Notes under the pieces: model-generated | The model's database searches: none | Told to the model about the DNA's origin: nothing | Seen by the model: only the letters and a program-made list of their open reading frames with translations | Made by a program: the position numbers and the translations under genes | In this document: positions 8,384 to 19,721 of the stretch, piece by piece | How the letters are laid out: the number at the start of each line of letters is the position of its first letter | Position numbering within the stretch: the stretch's first letter is position 1 | NCBI RefSeq assembly: GCF_030408755.1 | Contig: NZ_CP047209.1 | Span: 558,001-622,000, forward strand | Direction: 5' to 3' | From: Corynebacterium felinum | GTDB lineage: Bacteria; Actinomycetota; Actinomycetes; Mycobacteriales; Mycobacteriaceae | Length of the DNA: 64,000 bases

Positions 8384-9607
8384 CTAAAAGCGCAGAGCAA
8401 GAAGCCAGCCAGCCACACCCCCGCCCACAAGTGCAGCAAGCACACCGAAAAACCCACGCCACCACTCTGCGCTCAACACAGGCGCCGACGAACTCCCACC
8501 TGCACCCACCTGCGCCTCAAGCGCTAAACGCTGCGCTTTTTCTTCCTCTAATTCCTGCACTAGCTGCTCAGACAACTGCTGCTGTTTAACGAGCGCGGCC
8601 TGCGCAATTTCTTGTTCCCGCTGCGCGTGCGCAACGACCTGCCGCGCATCGTCTTGTGCCTGCTGCGCCTGCGCAATTTGCTCAGCTGCCGAATCGTGCA
8701 GCGCCTGCGCCTGCTCATGCAACTGCTGGGCCTTGTCGACGTTCGCGGCAGCTAAAGCTTCACGCTCAGTCGCACGCTCCAGCGCCTTTTGGGCATCTGC
8801 GGCGTTGGTTTCCGCGATCTCGAGTGCGATCGCACGCTGCTGCTGCGCGGCCAGGATACGCTGATTGATCCGATCTGCCACCCCCGGATCGATCTCCGCC
8901 ATGAACTCAGTGCTGCGCGGCTGCGGGCGCGAATTAACTTCACGGACAATCCAGTCATATACAGCCGGAACAGAACTGAAATTAGTTTTCACAGACGAGC
9001 CAATTGAGGAAGAAATACCCGCAACAGTGCCCCGAATAAACAGCGGCCCACCAGAATCACCCGGACGATTTTTCGTCACACCCTCATTTTCACTGACAAA
9101 CATCGCACCCTGATTAAAACCGCTGGCAGTATAGGCCCCCACCACTTTCTGGTGCGACATCTTCAACACATCCTTCGTGCCCGAACCCCACCCATAATTA
9201 GTGCCGGCATCATTGATGCGCACAGCATCACGAGAAATATCAGCATAATGCGCCAAACCCAAACCTGATTCAACAAACACCAACGCAATATCGCCACTCG
9301 GGGCATCAGCATGCCACACACCCGTGATCGAAGGCGCGGGCAGCGTAGTGCCCCGCTGAATATCCACCGTGGCAATCTCGTCTTTATTTTTCCGGCAGTG
9401 CTCAGCTGTAAGCACCCAGTGCTCATCAATAGCAACCCCAGTGCACAAGCTTCTGCCATTGACAATCAAGCGCACCACTTTATTCGCTTCGATTTCTTCA
9501 ACCCGTGTTTCCCGACCCCCTTCCATGGCACTAGCCTGCGGGATCACTAGGGTTGAACCTGCACCAAAGCATAGGAGAACAAGGGGAAGAAGGAGGCGTT
9601 TACACAT
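8384..9607 (-). CDS. Surface-anchored trypsin-like serine protease with coiled-coil stalk
   Basis: A secreted S1-family protease. With ATG 9607 the 407 residues begin with a signal peptide ending near ASA-ME. The catalytic triad is visible as His70 (LTAEHC), Asp106 (SGDIALV) and Ser185 (GDSGGP). After the protease domain, residues about 235-360 are an Ala/Gln/Glu-rich coiled coil, followed by a Gly/Ser spacer and a membrane helix (about 378-402) ending LLALRF. The stalk would hold the protease off the membrane, perhaps through the mycolate envelope. GTG 9619 is an alternative start. The substrate is unknown. Confidence 0.8.
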   Translation of the reverse strand: MCKRLLLPLVLLCFGAGSTLVIPQASAMEGGRETRVEEIEANKVVRLIVNGRSLCTGVAIDEHWVLTAEHCRKNKDEIATVDIQRGTTLPAPSITGVWHADAPSGDIALVFVESGLGLAHYADISRDAVRINDAGTNYGWGSGTKDVLKMSHQKVVGAYTASGFNQGAMFVSENEGVTKNRPGDSGGPLFIRGTVAGISSSIGSSVKTNFSSVPAVYDWIVREVNSRPQPRSTEFMAEIDPGVADRINQRILAAQQQRAIALEIAETNAADAQKALERATEREALAAANVDKAQQLHEQAQALHDSAAEQIAQAQQAQDDARQVVAHAQREQEIAQAALVKQQQLSEQLVQELEEEKAQRLALEAQVGAGGSSSAPVLSAEWWRGFFGVLAALVGGGVAGWLLALRF

Positions 9608-9836
9608 GGAAAAGACCACTTTTCTCAGCCGGAAAGCGCTGCATAGAACAAGGAAAAGGACAGGGCAGTGTTACTACTCAACACAAGGGGTGCTACAGAT
9701 ATGGCCCCGCCTAGCTTTCGCCCACAAGCATTCCGGAAGAGAAGATCTATTCAGACCACAGTTGAATGTGAGTCTATTATCATTTCCAACATAAACAAAG
9801 CCTGATGCATTCGCGCACAAGAAGTGCCGCATCCAC

Positions 9837-10040
9837 TCACGCTTCGCGTCGCGCTACCACCCATCGAGCCTGCTGGGGGGCAGGATGATAGCGACCACTT
9901 TGCACGGTTGTGCGTTCGCCTTCGGTAATGGCAACGCGGGGAAGGTTGTGACCAGTGTGGCTTCCGGGTATTCCTGTGAGCGCCATAGAAATATGGGCTC
10001 GTTTTTCATAGATCAAGTCAAAAGTTCGTGATAGTGTCGC
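9837..10040 (-). pseudogene. Remnant of an unrecognised coding sequence
   Basis: A 68-codon open stretch ends at 9837-9839 and reads IYEKRAHISMALTGIPG, then LPRVAITEGERTTVQSGRY and ARWVVARREA. The composition looks protein-like, but there is no start: a stop (10041-10043) closes the 5' side, while the next frame upstream continues HSYRRHYHELLT. This suggests a frameshifted, truncated gene end. An internal ATG at 9986 would give only 49 residues. The family was not recognised. It lies in the 660-bp gap between the protease and the ABC cassette; nothing else is seen there. Confidence 0.35.
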
Positions 10041-10268
10041 CTATAACTATGAAGGATTGCGTCGAAGTTGCTATTCGTTAGCGTGGATTGTGCGCAATGG
10101 TAACCCTCGGCGATGTGAAAAAGTTTGGGAAATAGTTACTGCCTATATTTATATGAATTCTTCACAATGTTTGAGCATTGATAAAAAGCGGCGTTTCTCC
10201 GGTTTTTGAATATAGTCTGAAGCTGTATCTGGCAGCCAAAGTGCTGGGAGATTTTTAAGGAGTAAATC

Positions 10269-10433
10269 ATGAGTGCTTACTTCAAAGCTGTGATCGTCTA
10301 TATGTTTGTTTTTTCAATATGCGCTATCATGTTTGACGGTCTAGATACCGTTGGTGGAACCACGGCTACCATAGTGTTATCAATGCTTTCTGCGCTGGTG
10401 ACGTGGTTCGTATCTTCCCGTGAAGGGGATTGA
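10269..10433 (+). CDS. Small membrane protein, 54 residues, heading an ABC cassette
   Basis: An ATG with a perfect AAGGAG (10257-10262) begins a 54-residue protein starting MSAYFKAVIVYMFVFS. It has two hydrophobic segments (about 7-21 and 31-49) separated by FDGLDTVGG and ends SSREGD. It lies 114 bases before an ABC ATPase on the same strand and is probably cotranscribed with it. No function is recognised; it could be an accessory subunit of the transporter or a membrane peptide. It is short enough to be missed by standard gene calling. Confidence 0.65.
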   Translation: MSAYFKAVIVYMFVFSICAIMFDGLDTVGGTTATIVLSMLSALVTWFVSSREGD

Positions 10434-10547
10434 AAAGAGTGCAAATTACTCAAAAGAAGTGGTGTAAATTTCTGCAATTAGTGTAACTTGGGCCCCTATT
10501 GTATGGATGTGACGATAGGGGTGGTACTTCTTTTAAAGGTGAAAAAT

Positions 10548-11462
10548 ATGGTGCTTCGTATTTCAAATATTCATAAATCTTTTGGAGAAAAGAAAGTTCT
10601 CAACGGTGTGAATTTCAATGTTCACAAAGGGGAAATATTTAGCCTGCTCGCTGCCAATGGTGGGGGTAAAACAACCCTCATGCGGATCATCATGGGACTA
10701 CTTCCTGCAGATTCAGGGGAGATTCACATCAATGATGTACAAGTGCAGCCAGGATCTGTCAAAGGGGTGGGCTATATGCCCGAGGAACGGGGGTTGTATG
10801 TCAACGAAACGGTCCGCAAACAGCTTCGCTACTTCGCACTTTTGCATAAAGTGCCAGCAGATACTGTTGATAAGAGAATTGATAAAATCCTCGCTCAGCT
10901 CGACGTGGAACAATACGCCGATAGTAAAGTCAAGCACCTATCTTTAGGGAACAAGCAGCGCGTGCAGATCGCAGCTGCCCTCATCCACGAACCTGAGCTT
11001 CTCATTCTTGATGAACCCTTTTCTGGACTTGATCCGATGTCGGTTGAACGACTCATCGCACTGCTCAAAGAATATGCGCGGGGTGGGCGCACCATTGTAT
11101 TTAGTTCACATCAAATCGACATTGTTGACCGCATTTCTGACACCTTGGCGGTGATGAAGGAAGGGGTAATAGTTTTCCAAGGGGATCCTTCGTCGCTGAA
11201 GCTGAGAGATGAACTCACAGTAGTGCATATTCACGCGGTCTTTGAAGAAGGTCGCTCAGTTGAAGACCTCGACTTTAGTCAATGCAGTTCTGTGCATTCG
11301 TGGGATGGGCTGACGCTGACATTAAATTCTGATCACATAACAGTCGAGGAATTAATGAAGTCCGGTTTACAGGGGCAGGAAATCCGGGGTGTGGATTATC
11401 AAAAGCAATCGCTCACCCAAGCTTTGGAATCACTTTACGATGGTGCGGAAGGAATGAAATGA
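10548..11462 (+). CDS. ABC transporter ATP-binding protein
   Basis: A 304-residue ATPase of the ABC-2 exporter type (NatA or drug-efflux like). ATG 10548 follows AAAGGTG; a longer reading has no ribosome site. Walker A reads AANGGGKTT (35-43) with Ala in place of the usual first Gly. The signature is LSLGNKQR and Walker B is LLILDEPFSGLD. A C-terminal regulatory extension of about 80 residues follows. Its stop overlaps the permease start (ATGA). The substrate is unknown; ions, peptides or antibiotics are possible. Confidence 0.87.
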   Translation: MVLRISNIHKSFGEKKVLNGVNFNVHKGEIFSLLAANGGGKTTLMRIIMGLLPADSGEIHINDVQVQPGSVKGVGYMPEERGLYVNETVRKQLRYFALLHKVPADTVDKRIDKILAQLDVEQYADSKVKHLSLGNKQRVQIAAALIHEPELLILDEPFSGLDPMSVERLIALLKEYARGGRTIVFSSHQIDIVDRISDTLAVMKEGVIVFQGDPSSLKLRDELTVVHIHAVFEEGRSVEDLDFSQCSSVHSWDGLTLTLNSDHITVEELMKSGLQGQEIRGVDYQKQSLTQALESLYDGAEGMK

Positions 11463-12268
11463 TACGACACCTAGACTTCGGGGTAATTGCCACAATCGCG
11501 CGCAGGGAAGCGGCCCTTAGCTTGCGAAGCCTTGGTACGCATCTCACCCTTGTAGTACTTGCCGCCGGAATGATCTACTTAGCCTGCGGCGTATTGGAAC
11601 CGCGTGACGATCTCTTCGCCGGTGAGGTCGGAATTACGATCGTGTCCATATTTTTGTTTGTGGCCTTATCCATCGTGATCATGATGAATTCCACCTTGGC
11701 CGGAGCTTCGATTACCGATGAGCGCGACAATAAAATAACCGAAATTCTCCTCTCTGCGACGAGACCAGAAGAACTGTATATTGGAAAGCTTTTCGGACAC
11801 GCGCTCGTGGGCATCGGCCAACTCATAGTTTTATGGGCAGTGGTTGTGCTTTCGCTTTTTTCCATCGACACCGGCGCAAACAGTGATTTTCCTTGGTTTA
11901 CGGCAGTAATAGTTCTCGCCTTTTTCCTCCCCGGCTATCTTCTATTCACCGCGCTCCATGCCATTACAGGTGTGTTGGTCTCGCGTAACGAAGACTACGT
12001 TTTTGCGCAAATACCGATCTTATTCCTGCTGCTTTTTTCACTCAGCATCCCTTTCGCACCGCTTGTGAATTGGGGATCGTCTTCTGAGGGATGGCTAGTA
12101 GCTATTTCGTGGGTGCCACCACTATCCATGGGGGCAGCCCCCTTAGTACATTTAGTGGGCAACGGTGCCGTTTGGCTTGTGGTTTCTTCGTGGTTACTGC
12201 TGGTCTTTTCTACACTGATCCTTCTAGTTCTTGGTGGCAAAATATTCCACCGCCGCATTTTGGTCTAG
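11459..12268 (+). CDS. ABC-2 type transporter permease
   Basis: A 269-residue membrane protein with about six hydrophobic segments. It has the ABC-2 pattern of an N-terminal helix, a cytoplasmic SITDERDNKITEILLSATRP stretch (typical of NatB-like permeases) and five more helices. The four-base overlap with the upstream ATPase shows translational coupling, and together they form one exporter. No terminator hairpin is obvious directly after the stop. Confidence 0.85.
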   Translation: MIRHLDFGVIATIARREAALSLRSLGTHLTLVVLAAGMIYLACGVLEPRDDLFAGEVGITIVSIFLFVALSIVIMMNSTLAGASITDERDNKITEILLSATRPEELYIGKLFGHALVGIGQLIVLWAVVVLSLFSIDTGANSDFPWFTAVIVLAFFLPGYLLFTALHAITGVLVSRNEDYVFAQIPILFLLLFSLSIPFAPLVNWGSSSEGWLVAISWVPPLSMGAAPLVHLVGNGAVWLVVSSWLLLVFSTLILLVLGGKIFHRRILV

Positions 12269-12476
12269 GCACGCAAAGGCAAAACATTCAAGGCTATAGG
12301 CGGATGACGTTCGGTTGCGTTGTTGTGTAGTCCAAAGTGCTGAATGAACTAATGCGACCGACAGCCTTAAACCAGTGGCAACTTTCCGTCGGAAAGAAAA
12401 CCCTACGCACACTGTGTCAAAGCCTGGATTCACAGGCCTCCGCTAGGTCAGGTTAGGGGGAGGGGGACATATAAGC

Positions 12477-12592
12477 GAAATATTGATTCGACATAGAGCA
12501 AGTGCTACCCAAAAAACCGCAGGTCAGATTTTGGTGCTTGTGCTGAAAGTCGAATCAGTATTTTTGAATCAATCCTTGCGTATTTATAGGTG
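12477..12592. ncRNA. 116-bp structured element, copy A
   Basis: The element aligns without length change to 35442-35557. Outer arms TGATTCGAC (12484-12492) and GTCGAATCA (12549-12557) pair perfectly. The same positions in copy B read differently but still pair, a compensatory pattern. The loop holds AAAACCGCAGGTCA and a weaker inner stem (AGTGC region). Both copies end with a conserved GAATCAAT...ATAGGTG tail. Structure-specific conservation suggests an RNA, but strand and function are unknown. Confidence 0.45.
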
Positions 12593-12636
12593 CTGTTTTT
12601 GTGTGGGGGAGCTTTTCTTCTGACTTCGCGCGTGTG

Positions 12637-12694
12637 CTCGACCTTGTGTGTTTTCCGGGGTGGAAAACTTCTGGTGTGTACTCAAAAGGTCGAG
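12637..12694. repeat. TCGA inverted-repeat unit
   Basis: Arms CTCGACCTT (12637-12645) and AAGGTCGAG (12686-12694) pair over nine bases. The six-base cores are 46 bp apart, as in the units of the other clusters. It lies between convergent genes. Confidence 0.7.
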
Positions 12695-12753
12695 TAGCCA
12701 CTGGGGTGACGCAATGTGCGGGGCGCGCTGGGGTGTTATTGGGGGTGGGTGGG

Positions 12754-12766
12754 GGCGTCGACAAGC
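12754..12766 (+). repeat. Polar 13-mer GGCGTCGAYAAGC (one of eleven copies)
   Basis: Plus-strand copies start at 12754, 30220, 31322, 37605, 39444, 48868, 49068, 50527, 54851 and 61434; the only minus-strand copy is at 34090-34102. Copies lie both in gene-free DNA and inside unrelated genes, where they read LVDA or LIDA on the coding strand. The excess and one-sided orientation point to a chromosome-organising or recombination motif; see the findings. Confidence 0.6.
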
Positions 12767-12772
12767 ACAAAA

Positions 12773-12808
12773 GCGGCGGGGCTTAGCATTCACACTAAGC
12801 CCCGCCGC
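12773..12808 (-). terminator. Terminator of icd
   Basis: A 14-bp GC-rich stem (12773-12786 with 12795-12808) and an 8-base loop lie 20 bases after the icd stop. Reading the minus strand, the hairpin is followed by TTTTG. Confidence 0.85.
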
Positions 12809-12828
12809 CCACAAAGAGGGGGAAGAAA

Positions 12829-15425
<2,597 letters not shown>

Positions 15426-16772
15426 TTGACAGCGCAGCTAGGTGGGGCGGTAGTCTTTGCTCACGTGTCAACGTCTCTGAGCTCAACGCCTGCAACCGAA
15501 GTCCTCGATGAATCATCCCGGGGCACCTCTGCGCGCTTTTCGCGCCGCCCCATCCCCCTGCAAACTGAGATTTCCCCGCAAGGGCGCCTCATCGTCATGA
15601 TTGCCATCGGACTCGGGGGTTTTGCCATCGGCGTCGGCGAGTTCGTCGCAATGGGGTTGCTGAAAGATATTGCGCACGCGTACTCGATTGCGGAAAACAC
15701 GGCAGGGCACATCATTTCCGCCTACGCCTTAGGTGTGGTGCTTGGCGCCCCGATCATTACAGCGCTCACCGGCATGATCCCGCGGCGGCGCCTGCTGCTG
15801 ATCCTCGTGGGCGCTTTCGTTGCGGGTAATGCTTTAACAGTTGTTGCCCCAAGCTTTGGCACCTTGGTGTTTGCGCGCTTTATCACCGGCGTGCCGCACG
15901 GCGCGTTTTTCTCCGTGTCGGCGCTGGTCGTGACCTCCATGGCGGAGCATAATAAGCGTGGCCGGGCGCTGGCTTTTGTGGGCATGGGCTTCCCGCTGTC
16001 GAGTTTGCTGGGTGTGCCCGCCGCGCAAGCTCTCGGCCACCAGTGGGGTTGGTCTTATGCGTACGTGCTGGTCACCGCGTTTTCTTTGAGTACGTTGGTG
16101 GCGTTGTGGTTCCTGCTTCCGCACATGGTGCTCATGTCGCCGACGAGTCCGCTGGCTGAGCTTGGTTCGCTCAAGCGCGCCCAGGTGTGGTTCTCGCTTG
16201 CGATTGGTGCGGTCGGTTTCGGCGGCATGTTTGCGGTGTATACCTACATTTCGTGGACGATGACTCAGCGCGCCGGTGTGGCAGAAGAGTGGATGTGGTT
16301 GGTGTTGAGCATCTACGGCGTCGGAATGATTGTGGGCAACTGGATTGGGGGTCGGTTGAGTGACTGGAGCGTTGATTACGGCGTACTGGTCTCCCTAGGC
16401 GCAATCGTCGCATCGCTGCTGCTCTTTAGCGTTGCGAGCGCTTCTACTATCCCCGCGATTGTGTGTTTCGCCATTATCGGCGCGTCTGCTTCCGCCCTGA
16501 TCCCGTGCCTACAGCTGCGTTTGATGGATGTGGCGGGTAAGGCGAAAACTCTTGCCGGTGCGCTCAATCATGCGGCATTGAATATTGCGAACGCGGCGGG
16601 TGCGTTCATGGGTGGTGCCGTGATCGCTGCAGGATACGGCTATAACGCACCCGCAATCGCCGGTGCAGGCTTAGGTGTTGCTGCGATTGTGATCTGGCTG
16701 ATTGCTCGTGCGTATCGACGCCCCCACCCCTGCACAACTACCCTCACCCCTGCCCCTTCCTCAGCAGGTTAA
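15426..16772 (+). CDS. MFS drug or sugar efflux transporter
   Basis: A 12-helix major facilitator of the DHA1 type (AraJ/YdhP/Cmx-like). Family signs are GVGEFVAMGLLKDIA in helix 1, GMIPRRRLLL after helix 2 and RFITGVPHGAFFSVSALV in helix 4. The first 50 residues are polar and probably cytoplasmic. The start is uncertain: TTG 15426 has AAGGA too close, and GTG 15465 is an alternative. It is divergent from icd with no transporter partner. The substrate cannot be inferred; the family exports antibiotics, purines or sugars. Confidence 0.85.
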   Translation: MTAQLGGAVVFAHVSTSLSSTPATEVLDESSRGTSARFSRRPIPLQTEISPQGRLIVMIAIGLGGFAIGVGEFVAMGLLKDIAHAYSIAENTAGHIISAYALGVVLGAPIITALTGMIPRRRLLLILVGAFVAGNALTVVAPSFGTLVFARFITGVPHGAFFSVSALVVTSMAEHNKRGRALAFVGMGFPLSSLLGVPAAQALGHQWGWSYAYVLVTAFSLSTLVALWFLLPHMVLMSPTSPLAELGSLKRAQVWFSLAIGAVGFGGMFAVYTYISWTMTQRAGVAEEWMWLVLSIYGVGMIVGNWIGGRLSDWSVDYGVLVSLGAIVASLLLFSVASASTIPAIVCFAIIGASASALIPCLQLRLMDVAGKAKTLAGALNHAALNIANAAGAFMGGAVIAAGYGYNAPAIAGAGLGVAAIVIWLIARAYRRPHPCTTTLTPAPSSAG

Positions 16773-16841
16773 AAAGGATTATGCTGGGTGGAAAATTCGC
16801 TGTCCACCCTTATTTTCTTTGCCTGTTTATGGAACCTTGTT

Positions 16842-17030
16842 ATGAATAAAAGCATCACCTTGAGGATCATCGGTACACTCTGTGGGCTCATGGGGCTAGT
16901 TTCAATTCAGCTTCAGTGGCCCGACTGGGTACTGCAACTGTTCATGCTGATGACCCTCATCATCGTCTTTCTCATCCCACACCCAAAGAAAAACACCTCC
17001 CCCACAGACAACCCACACCAGTACTTTTAG
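16842..17030 (+). CDS. Small two-helix membrane protein
   Basis: A 62-residue reading from ATG 16842 (MNKSITLRI) with two hydrophobic stretches (about 5-21 and 28-44) and a polar tail ending NPHQYF. TGGAACC lies about 10 bases upstream. A longer form from GTG 16788 adds 18 residues. It sits between the MFS gene and xthA on the same strand. No family was recognised; it may be a genuine small protein but is supported only by hydrophobic pattern and context. Confidence 0.45.
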   Translation: MNKSITLRIIGTLCGLMGLVSIQLQWPDWVLQLFMLMTLIIVFLIPHPKKNTSPTDNPHQYF

Positions 17031-17075
17031 CTTAAAAGTCGAGTGTGCTGCCCACGCTGCGTTAAGGTGGACTGC

Positions 17076-17975
17076 ATGAAAATCACCACAATTAACGTCA
17101 ACGGAATCCGCGCCGCCTGCAAACAGCGCTCCGACGACAACCTCGGCTTCAACCCCTGGCTGCTGGAAGAAAATCCCGACATCGTCTTGCTCCAAGAAGT
17201 GCGTGCCAGCGACAAAGATGCCCGCGCAGCCCTTGCCCCCATCCTTGATCAAGGCTGGCACTTCTACGGTGCCCCTGCCGCGGCTAAAGGTCGCGCCGGG
17301 GTGGCGATTCTGAGCACAACCGAATTAGATGATGTGCGCATCGGCATCGAGGGGTTTGAGGATTCCGGCCGCTATATTCAAGGCACCGCCACCATTGGCG
17401 ATGATCAGGTGACAGTGGCCTCCTTATACTTGCCTTCCGGATCGGCCGGTACTGATAAGCAGGACGAAAAGTATCGCTTCCTTGATTCCTTCGAAGGTTT
17501 CCTCAGCGATGCTGCCGCCACGCACGAATTGATGGTGATTGGTGGGGACTGGAATATTTGCCACCGCGAGCAGGATTTGAAGAATTTCAAAACCAACCGC
17601 ACCTCTTCCGGCTTCCTATCTGATGAGCGGGCCTTCATGGATCAGGTCTTTGGCACCTTCCCGGACGCCCAGTCGCAGATCACTGATGCGGGCCAGTGGG
17701 CCGGTGCTGTTGAATACACCTCCGACAAGGTGCGCCAAGCAGCAGAAAACCCGGTGTGGTTCGATGTGGCACGCCGCCTCCAACCCGAGGACGCCCCCTA
17801 TACGTGGTGGACCTACCGTGGCCAAGCTTTCGCCAATGACGCCGGGTGGCGCATTGATTACCAAGCTGTAACTGCCGCCATGCTCACACGTGCCACCAAA
17901 GCTGAGGTGTTTAAAGCAGAAAACCACGCGATGCGCTGGTCGGATCACGCACCACTAACAGTCACCTATAGCTAA
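17076..17975 (+). CDS. xthA: Exodeoxyribonuclease III / AP endonuclease
   Basis: A 299-residue EEP-superfamily nuclease that cleaves abasic sites and trims 3' blocked ends in base-excision repair. Visible motifs are ITTINVNGIRAA near the N-terminus, VLLQEVRA (metal-binding Glu), GGDWNICH, WRIDYQ and the terminal WSDHAPLTV with the catalytic Asp-His. ATG 17076 follows AAGGTGG. Length and motif order match bacterial XthA. A GC-rich inverted repeat after the stop (17987-17997 with 18024-18034) may end the transcript. Confidence 0.94.
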   Translation: MKITTINVNGIRAACKQRSDDNLGFNPWLLEENPDIVLLQEVRASDKDARAALAPILDQGWHFYGAPAAAKGRAGVAILSTTELDDVRIGIEGFEDSGRYIQGTATIGDDQVTVASLYLPSGSAGTDKQDEKYRFLDSFEGFLSDAAATHELMVIGGDWNICHREQDLKNFKTNRTSSGFLSDERAFMDQVFGTFPDAQSQITDAGQWAGAVEYTSDKVRQAAENPVWFDVARRLQPEDAPYTWWTYRGQAFANDAGWRIDYQAVTAAMLTRATKAEVFKAENHAMRWSDHAPLTVTYS

Positions 17976-18058
17976 ACGCACACACTGCTGGGCGCGAAAA
18001 CCACCCACAGTGGGGGAGTGGGATCGCGCCCAGCTTCGGATAAGGAGGGGAGTAGCTG

Positions 18059-18638
18059 ATGATTACTGGCCTGATCGGCCTGAACGGTGCAGGAAAAACC
18101 ACCCATTTACGTCACCTGCATGATCGCGTCCCAGGAGCGTATCTTCCCGACCATCCATGTATTCCGCTGGAATTAAGCGCCTGCGAATTACTCACCCGGG
18201 TGGGGTTGATGAAAAAAAATACCGGAGGCGAAGCAGCGCGCGCAGTCGCTATGCCGTGCGCTACTTATTGATGGCGCTTTTGAGCGACCAGTGTCAACGT
18301 ATTCCGCCGGTAACTATAAAAAGACCGCCATTGCAACAGTGCTACTTCAGCGCCCTGCGATTGCGTATCTCGATGAGCCGCTAGAAACAGTCGATAGTAT
18401 TGCCCGTGAAAGGGTGATGGAGATTTTTCGCACCATGAGCGCAGCGGGCTCGTCGCTGTTTATTTCCACCCAAGATATCGATCTGTGCATGAGCTTTGAC
18501 TATGTGCAAGTTTTTGCGCAGTTGACAATTGTGGCGGAAGGAACCCCCGAAGAAGTTTTAGGGACGAACCCGCGTCAACGGTTCTTCGAACTCACGGGTG
18601 CACGCCTGCCGCAGGAAGAACTGGGCTGGTTAAAATAA
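18059..18638 (+). pseudogene. ABC transporter ATPase, frameshifted at an A8 run
   Basis: ATG 18059 follows a strong AAGGAGGGG. The first frame encodes MITGLIGLNGAGKTT with a Walker A motif and continues to VGLMKK. Reading is then lost at a run of eight A (18212-18219). The +1 frame goes on as IPEAKQRAQSLCRALLIDG, a degenerate signature (STYSAGNYKK) and Walker B AIAYLDEP, ending ELGWLK at 18638. Deleting one A would restore about 192 residues. The reading after the break keeps family motifs, so the lesion is recent, a sequencing error, or a slippage switch. The partner permease follows after 3 bases. Confidence 0.75.
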
Positions 18639-18641
18639 ACG

Positions 18642-19556
18642 ATGCTTGGCACAATTCTTTATGCACGCTACGGCTCTCGCGGTGATGGGTACGAAAGAAT
18701 CGCTGAGCTTATGCTGATCATCGGGATCTGCCTAAGCATGCAGGTAGAAATACCACTTGTGTTTATGCTCATCTCTGCGGTTGCTACTGGGGTGATGGCC
18801 ATTCAAACAATGGCTACCCACTGGAATAATTGGGCACAGCCACCAATTTCTGCGCCGAAAAAGCTGTTATACCGCGATTGTTATGCCGCCTCCTTAATAT
18901 CCGGCCCCTTCATAGTCACACTTGCCTATGCGCTTTTAAGCGCAAACGTAGCGGTAGCCCTTCCCGCCCTTGCCGCAGGTGCCGCTGTGCTTGCCTTATA
19001 CCCGCACACTCCCCGCATACGCAAGAGCACGACGCGCACCCGCACACCGCACACTATGGGCATAGCGGCATTTGTGGCCTTTAAAATCCGACGAGGACGC
19101 TTCCCTGGCGACAGCGTATTTCTAGCCTGTGTATTCCTTGTTGCTGCCGTGGCGCTTTCTTTGAACGGGCCCGCCTATGCTTTTTTGTGCTTCGGATTTT
19201 CCCTCGGTTTAGTACTGGTTGTCGCCTACCGGGAGCGCGATGACCTACCCGGGCTAAGCATCCGAAAAACTGTGGGCTTTGCCGAATATGTGGCCTACCT
19301 GCACCTGGTGATTCCCGCGACGGTGCTGGCCGTTGTGGGATCAGTGGCAGTGGGATCAGTATTCCCGTTGCTCGCACAAGTAGTGGCAACTGGGGTGGCG
19401 GTGATTCTCGGCCGGGTGTTTCCTACCTATCCGCATGCGCATGCTCGACTGCGCTTCAGCGGAAGAGAGCCCAAACCGACACTATTGCTGGAATATGGTG
19501 TGCATGTGATCCTTCTGGGCGTGTGGTGGCTGGTTGCCATCCCCGCTTTTGTTTAA
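18642..19556 (+). CDS. Membrane protein, probable ABC permease partner
   Basis: A 304-residue protein with about eight hydrophobic segments and short basic loops (RIRKSTTRTRT near 125-135). It follows the frameshifted ABC ATPase with 3 bases between stop and ATG, so it is likely its membrane partner. No named family was recognised. If the ATPase is truly dead, this gene would lack its energy subunit. Several Arg/Lys-rich loops suggest an even number of helices with cytoplasmic termini. Confidence 0.6.
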   Translation: MLGTILYARYGSRGDGYERIAELMLIIGICLSMQVEIPLVFMLISAVATGVMAIQTMATHWNNWAQPPISAPKKLLYRDCYAASLISGPFIVTLAYALLSANVAVALPALAAGAAVLALYPHTPRIRKSTTRTRTPHTMGIAAFVAFKIRRGRFPGDSVFLACVFLVAAVALSLNGPAYAFLCFGFSLGLVLVVAYRERDDLPGLSIRKTVGFAEYVAYLHLVIPATVLAVVGSVAVGSVFPLLAQVVATGVAVILGRVFPTYPHAHARLRFSGREPKPTLLLEYGVHVILLGVWWLVAIPAFV

Positions 19557-19614
19557 AACCTACGCGCAATCCTTGCCACCACCTTGATCCGCCACTATTT
19601 CAAACGCAGCTAAT

Positions 19615-19703
19615 GTTGCCACCGATCCACGACTTTTGTTGCCACCAATCCACGACTTTTGCTGCCACCGATCCACGACTTTTCTTGCCACCGATCCACG
19701 ACC
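19615..19703. repeat. Four tandem 23-bp repeats before the AAA/DUF4143 gene
   Basis: Three full units (19615-19637, 19638-19660, 19661-19683) and a 20-base partial unit (19684-19703) share TTGCCACCGATCCACGACTT with one or two changes each. The block ends 18 bases before the ATG and abuts a TACAAT -10 box, so it covers the promoter. Short uniform units without spacers rule out CRISPR. Confidence 0.85.
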
Positions 19704-19707
19704 GGCA

Positions 19708-19713
19708 TACAAT
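19708..19713 (+). promoter_or_regulatory. Probable -10 box giving a near-leaderless mRNA
   Basis: TACAAT ends nine bases before ATG 19722, so transcription should start at or within a base or two of the start codon. The tandem repeats occupy the -35 region. Confidence 0.5.
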
Positions 19714-19721
19714 CTTAAGGT

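Larger units (their letters stand above)
12269..12828. other. Gene-free region between convergent genes
   Basis: No gene is seen. The region contains a 116-bp element (12477-12592) with a relative at 35442-35557, one TCGA hairpin unit (12637-12694), one copy of the 13-mer GGCGTCGACAAGC (12754-12766) and the icd terminator (12773-12808). Confidence 0.7.

Noticed and set aside
12440..12460. DtxR-like sequence around CTAGGTCAGGTTAGGG
   Set aside because: Only direct half-site similarity, no symmetry, and it lies between convergent genes where an operator would have no target.
19615..19703. Possible CRISPR array
   Set aside because: Units follow one another without spacers and no cas genes are near; it is a simple tandem repeat.
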